Assembly (NCBI GenBank): GCA_001797695.1
Contig: MGQD01000181.1
Coordinates: 1-8,388 of the forward strand
Length of the DNA stretch: 8,388 bases
Direction of reading: 5' to 3'
Source: Deltaproteobacteria bacterium RBG_13_49_15
Lineage (GTDB): Bacteria > Desulfobacterota > Desulfobacteria > Desulfobacterales > UBA2156
Shown: one piece after another, positions 6,138 to 8,388 of the stretch
How the letters are laid out: each line of letters starts with the position of its first letter
How positions within the stretch are numbered: position 1 is the stretch's first letter
Made by a program: the position numbers and the translations under genes
The notes under the pieces: model-generated
The model's database searches: none
What the model was told of the DNA's origin: nothing
What the model saw: only the letters and a program-made list of their open reading frames with translations

Positions 6138-6624
6138 AGGATTCACTCTGATCGAATTGATTGTCACGCTGGGCCTTATCAGCGTGATGCTCGTCTTCTC
6201 CGTTCCGCGCCTTCAGGATGTCCTTATCTCCAACGATGAACAGAGCGTTTACCGCAAAATTATCGCTTATTCTTCATCTTTAAAAAATCTTGCCGTTTTG
6301 GAGCAGAAACGTTTTTTTCTTCATTTGGATATCGATGCCAACCGGATCTGGATAACCTATGATCAGATGTCTCAGGAAGAAACTCTTCAGGCTTCAAAAA
6401 AAGGATATGCGCTTCCGAAAGGAATCCGCATCGCCGACCTGGAAATCCTCGGTAAAGGCCGCGTCTTATCCGGTGTTGGTGTCGTTTCGTTTTATCGGGA
6501 CGCCTATGCCGATCCGACCTGGATTCACCTGGAAACCGATGAAAAAAAGCGATCCAGCATCTTTATTGAACCCTTTTTATCAAAAGCGAGATGGCTTGAG
6601 GGGACTGTCGGATTTGAGAATTGA
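6091..6624 (+). CDS. gspH: Minor pseudopilin GspH
   Basis: This is a type II secretion minor pseudopilin, part of the tip complex of the pseudopilus. The cleavage region reads SNRG then FTLIELIVTLGLISVML, with Phe at +1 and Glu at +5. It is followed by about 140 residues with the low conservation typical of GspH. The start is uncertain. ATG 6091 gives a 177-residue precursor with a 17-residue leader and a 47-base overlap with gspG, but there is no clear ribosome binding site in front of it. AAGGAG at 6097-6102 lies inside this proposed leader and would better serve a start near ATA 6112, which would need a rare start codon. An open frame also extends upstream to 5971, but this is an artefact of overlap with gspG. 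The GspH assignment rests mainly on gene order between gspG and gspI. Confidence 0.85.
   Translation: MVKEKIGISIIGRSNRGFTLIELIVTLGLISVMLVFSVPRLQDVLISNDEQSVYRKIIAYSSSLKNLAVLEQKRFFLHLDIDANRIWITYDQMSQEETLQASKKGYALPKGIRIADLEILGKGRVLSGVGVVSFYRDAYADPTWIHLETDEKKRSSIFIEPFLSKARWLEGTVGFEN
6598..6604 (+). promoter_or_regulatory. Ribosome binding site for the TTG start of gspI
   Basis: GAGGGGA at 6598-6604, inside the end of gspH, lies 9 bases before TTG 6614. It supports this codon as the gspI start rather than the distant ATG 6359, which lies deep in gspH. Confidence 0.65.
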
Positions 6625-7003
6625 TCGTCCGGGCGGATTTGCCCTGCTGGAAATGATGGTGGCCCTTTGTATCGTGGCAATCGTCCTTGTCGCTGTCTAT
6701 CAATTGCATCTTTCAACTCTAACCGCAAGTCAGGCCGCTCGGTTTGATATCGTCGCCTCCATGCTGGCACAAAAAAAGCTCTCCGATCTGGAAATCAGAC
6801 CGGAGAATAGAGATGAAACAGGTCCGTTTTTTGGAGAGTTCGGGAACGACTTCCCGGGCTATAAATGGGAAATGACGCTTGAACGCGTCGATTCCGCAGC
6901 CCTTAAAGGGTCGGGGCATGATTTAAGGAAAATCGAACTTCGGATCATTGCTGACGGACAACCCTCCACCTATCGGATTCGGACCTATCGGATGATTCAA
7001 TAA
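6614..7003 (+). CDS. gspI: Minor pseudopilin GspI, TTG start
   Basis: This is a 129-residue precursor of a tip-complex pseudopilin that in known systems pairs with GspJ and GspK. Starting at TTG 6614 gives the short leader MRIDRPGG, cleavage before FALLEMMVALCIVAIVLVA, Phe at +1 and Glu at +5. The next segment (SQAARFDIVASMLAQKKLSD) fits the GspI pattern of an Ala/Arg-rich helix with an AxxLAQxK-like core. The C-terminal half (YKWEMTLERV, then IELRIIADG and TYRIRTYRM) matches the small alternating-strand domain of GspI. Length is normal for the family. The start overlaps the gspH stop by 11 bases, and the stop is 2 bases before gspJ, so translation is probably coupled on both sides. A longer frame from ATG 6359 is rejected because it runs through gspH and would bury the pseudopilin leader. 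Confidence 0.9.
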   Translation: MRIDRPGGFALLEMMVALCIVAIVLVAVYQLHLSTLTASQAARFDIVASMLAQKKLSDLEIRPENRDETGPFFGEFGNDFPGYKWEMTLERVDSAALKGSGHDLRKIELRIIADGQPSTYRIRTYRMIQ

Positions 7004-7005
7004 AT

Positions 7006-7683
7006 ATGAAATTCAAATCATCTGGATTTACGCTTGTCGAAGTTTTGATTGCGGTATTTATTTTCGGAATCATCGCCACCACGATTTTCGGTTCCTATCA
7101 TTCCGTTTTTTCAAATGCCCAGGAATTGAATAACCGCATTTCAGATGATGAAATGGGAATGGGTTGTTTAACCAGGATGACACGTGATTTGAGTTCGGCC
7201 GTCATTTCATTGCCCCCTCAATACCGTTCTCCCAAATTAAACGCCAAACCCGATCCTCACCGCTTTTTGAGTCAAAACGATCTGCTCGCCGGCCTGAATT
7301 TTTCCAGCCTTCGATTTACTTCGCTTTCTCATACACCGATGGATATCCGACTGCCGGACCGGATATCGGAAATCATTTATTATATAGACCAGACCGGACA
7401 AGACCAGTATGTGCTCAGACGGGCCGATCACCCTTACCCCTTCTTTGATCAAACCAAATCAAAAAAGGACCCCATCTTGTGCGAAAATATCAAATCCATC
7501 TCCTTTACCTATTATGATCAGGACGGAAAGACATATGATCGATGGGATTCGGAATCAGCGGATTTCGGATATGCCACCCCGAAGGGGATTGAAATCCGGC
7601 TTGAAATCGGAGAAGGCGATCCTCCGCGGGTATTTGAAACCGGAACCGGCATCCCTTCATGGAGGATGAAAACAAACCGATGA
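7006..7683 (+). CDS. gspJ: Minor pseudopilin GspJ
   Basis: This 225-residue precursor has a short leader, MKFKSSG, and is predicted to be cut before FTLVEVLIAVFIFGIIATT, with Phe at +1 and Glu at +5. GspJ is the minor pseudopilin that joins GspI and GspK at the pseudopilus tip. The mature domain is larger than in GspH and GspI, as expected, and contains late tyrosine-rich strands (SISFTYYDQDGKTYDRW, near residues 165-181) followed by IEIRLEIG, a usual GspJ ending. No Shine-Dalgarno sequence is evident before ATG 7006, but the gspI stop is only 2 bases away, so re-initiation by coupled translation is likely. The stop overlaps the gspK start as ATGA. Confidence 0.9.
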   Translation: MKFKSSGFTLVEVLIAVFIFGIIATTIFGSYHSVFSNAQELNNRISDDEMGMGCLTRMTRDLSSAVISLPPQYRSPKLNAKPDPHRFLSQNDLLAGLNFSSLRFTSLSHTPMDIRLPDRISEIIYYIDQTGQDQYVLRRADHPYPFFDQTKSKKDPILCENIKSISFTYYDQDGKTYDRWDSESADFGYATPKGIEIRLEIGEGDPPRVFETGTGIPSWRMKTNR

Positions 7684-8388
7684 AATCATGCCGGGCCGGT
7701 TCTTTTTCCGTAAAGATCATGATCCTGAATCGCCGGGGCGTAGCGCTTTTGCTTACCCTTTCCATCATCGCCCTGGTGGTGACCGTTTCCATGACATTGC
7801 ATCGCCGCAGCAGGGAGTCCCTCTCCCTTGCAGCCGCCCATCGGAATTGGATCTCCCGGGTCCAGATGGCCGCTTCCGGAATCCATGCAGGAATGGCGTT
7901 ATTGATAAGGGATAAGGCGGCAACGACCGTTGATTCCATTCAGGAGGAATGGGCCGATGCGGACTCTCTTGCAAAACTGGCCGCAGACATTTCCTTTGAA
8001 GAGGGAGACCTGATGATCTCCATCGGAGATGAACTGGGGAAAACTCAGATCAATGCTCTCGTCAACTATCCTGAAGGCCGGCGTTTTAATGAAGCTCAGA
8101 AACGGATGTGGCAAGGGATGTTGTTTTTTTTAAAGGAGCAGAACAAAACCTTGGAAGGATTTGAACCGGAAACCATCATCAACTCTCTTAAAGACTGGCT
8201 TGATTCAGACGACGATGATGCCATTACCGGGGTCAGCGGCGCCGAATCCGGATATTACCAGACCCTGACCCCGCCTTATTCCTGCCATAACTACCCGATG
8301 ACCCGATTAAGCGAACTCTCTCTTGTCAGGGGGATCCTTCCCGCGCACTTAACAGCACTGGGAGGCATTCCTGGACTATCGAAATATA
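7680..8388 (+). CDS. gspK: Minor pseudopilin GspK (3' end beyond the window)
   Basis: The frame from ATG 7680 stays open to the window end (236 codons) and encodes a GspK-like protein, the largest pseudopilin and the one thought to cap the tip. The N-terminal hydrophobic segment follows NRRG and reads VALLLTLSIIALVVTVSM. It has Leu rather than Glu at +5, a normal distinguishing trait of GspK. Family landmarks follow in order: GDELGKTQINALVNY (about 116-130), LKDWLDSDDDD (about 170-180), GAESGYY (about 188-194) and MTRLSELSLVRGI (about 209-221). The start overlaps the gspJ stop as ATGA, with GGAGGA 13 bases upstream. ATG 7719 is an alternative that would give the compact leader MILNRRG. The C-terminal part of the protein is missing because of the window edge, not because of a mutation. 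Confidence 0.92.
   Translation, partial: MKSCRAGSFSVKIMILNRRGVALLLTLSIIALVVTVSMTLHRRSRESLSLAAAHRNWISRVQMAASGIHAGMALLIRDKAATTVDSIQEEWADADSLAKLAADISFEEGDLMISIGDELGKTQINALVNYPEGRRFNEAQKRMWQGMLFFLKEQNKTLEGFEPETIINSLKDWLDSDDDDAITGVSGAESGYYQTLTPPYSCHNYPMTRLSELSLVRGILPAHLTALGGIPGLSKY

Noticed and set aside
6359..6613. Upstream extension of gspI into gspH
   Set aside because: It overlaps conserved gspH coding sequence and would place the pseudopilin cleavage site about 90 residues into the protein.
7719..7780. Missing Glu at +5 in the GspK pseudopilin segment
   Set aside because: GspK normally lacks this Glu, so this is a family trait rather than a defect.
7505..7939. 144-codon open frame on the minus strand across the gspJ-gspK junction, and other antisense frames
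   Set aside because: They lie opposite well-supported pseudopilin genes, and their products show no recognisable domain; they are shadow frames.

Overview
The window is a compact, single-strand (+) gene block from a Gram-negative bacterium: lipoprotein signal peptides, a peptidoglycan lytic transglycosylase and a type II secretion system (T2SS) are all present. Gene content, moderate base composition, short or overlapping junctions and an S8 protease ending in a CFI-box domain fit Desulfobacterota (sulfate-reducing delta-proteobacteria) best. That placement is inference from style, not from a diagnostic marker.

Layout. Positions 1-138 hold the likely C-terminal tail of an unrecognised gene that starts outside the window. 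Twelve bases later begins an MltD-type lipoprotein lytic transglycosylase with LysM repeats (151-2052). Next is a small lipoprotein (2097-2474) that is essentially a free-standing S8-protease propeptide domain. It overlaps by ATGA a secreted subtilisin-family protease (2471-4168) that carries its own propeptide and a C-terminal CFI-box domain with a hydrophobic tail. After a 47-base spacer come the T2SS genes: gspF (4216-5436), a 236-base spacer, then gspG, gspH, gspI, gspJ and gspK (5673 to the window end), packed with overlaps or 2-base gaps. gspK is cut by the window edge. No convincing terminator separates any of these genes, so one transcription unit is possible, although the gspF-gspG spacer could hold an internal promoter.

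How they may work together. GspF is the inner-membrane platform protein. GspG is the major pseudopilin, and GspH, I, J and K are the minor pseudopilins that form the tip of the periplasmic pseudopilus. The upstream genes would supply a wall-remodelling enzyme (MltD), a candidate exported protease substrate, and a membrane-anchored propeptide-like protein that could chaperone or inhibit that protease. The genes for GspC, GspD and GspE are not seen between the protease and gspF and must lie elsewhere.

Most noteworthy are: the split-off propeptide lipoprotein next to a protease that already has a propeptide; the CFI-box protease beside T2SS genes; and a C-rich motif (12 of 14 bases shared) in both non-coding spacers flanking gspF. 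Several starts are best placed at positions other than the longest possible ones (TTG for mltD and gspI, an internal ATG for gspG, an uncertain start for gspH).
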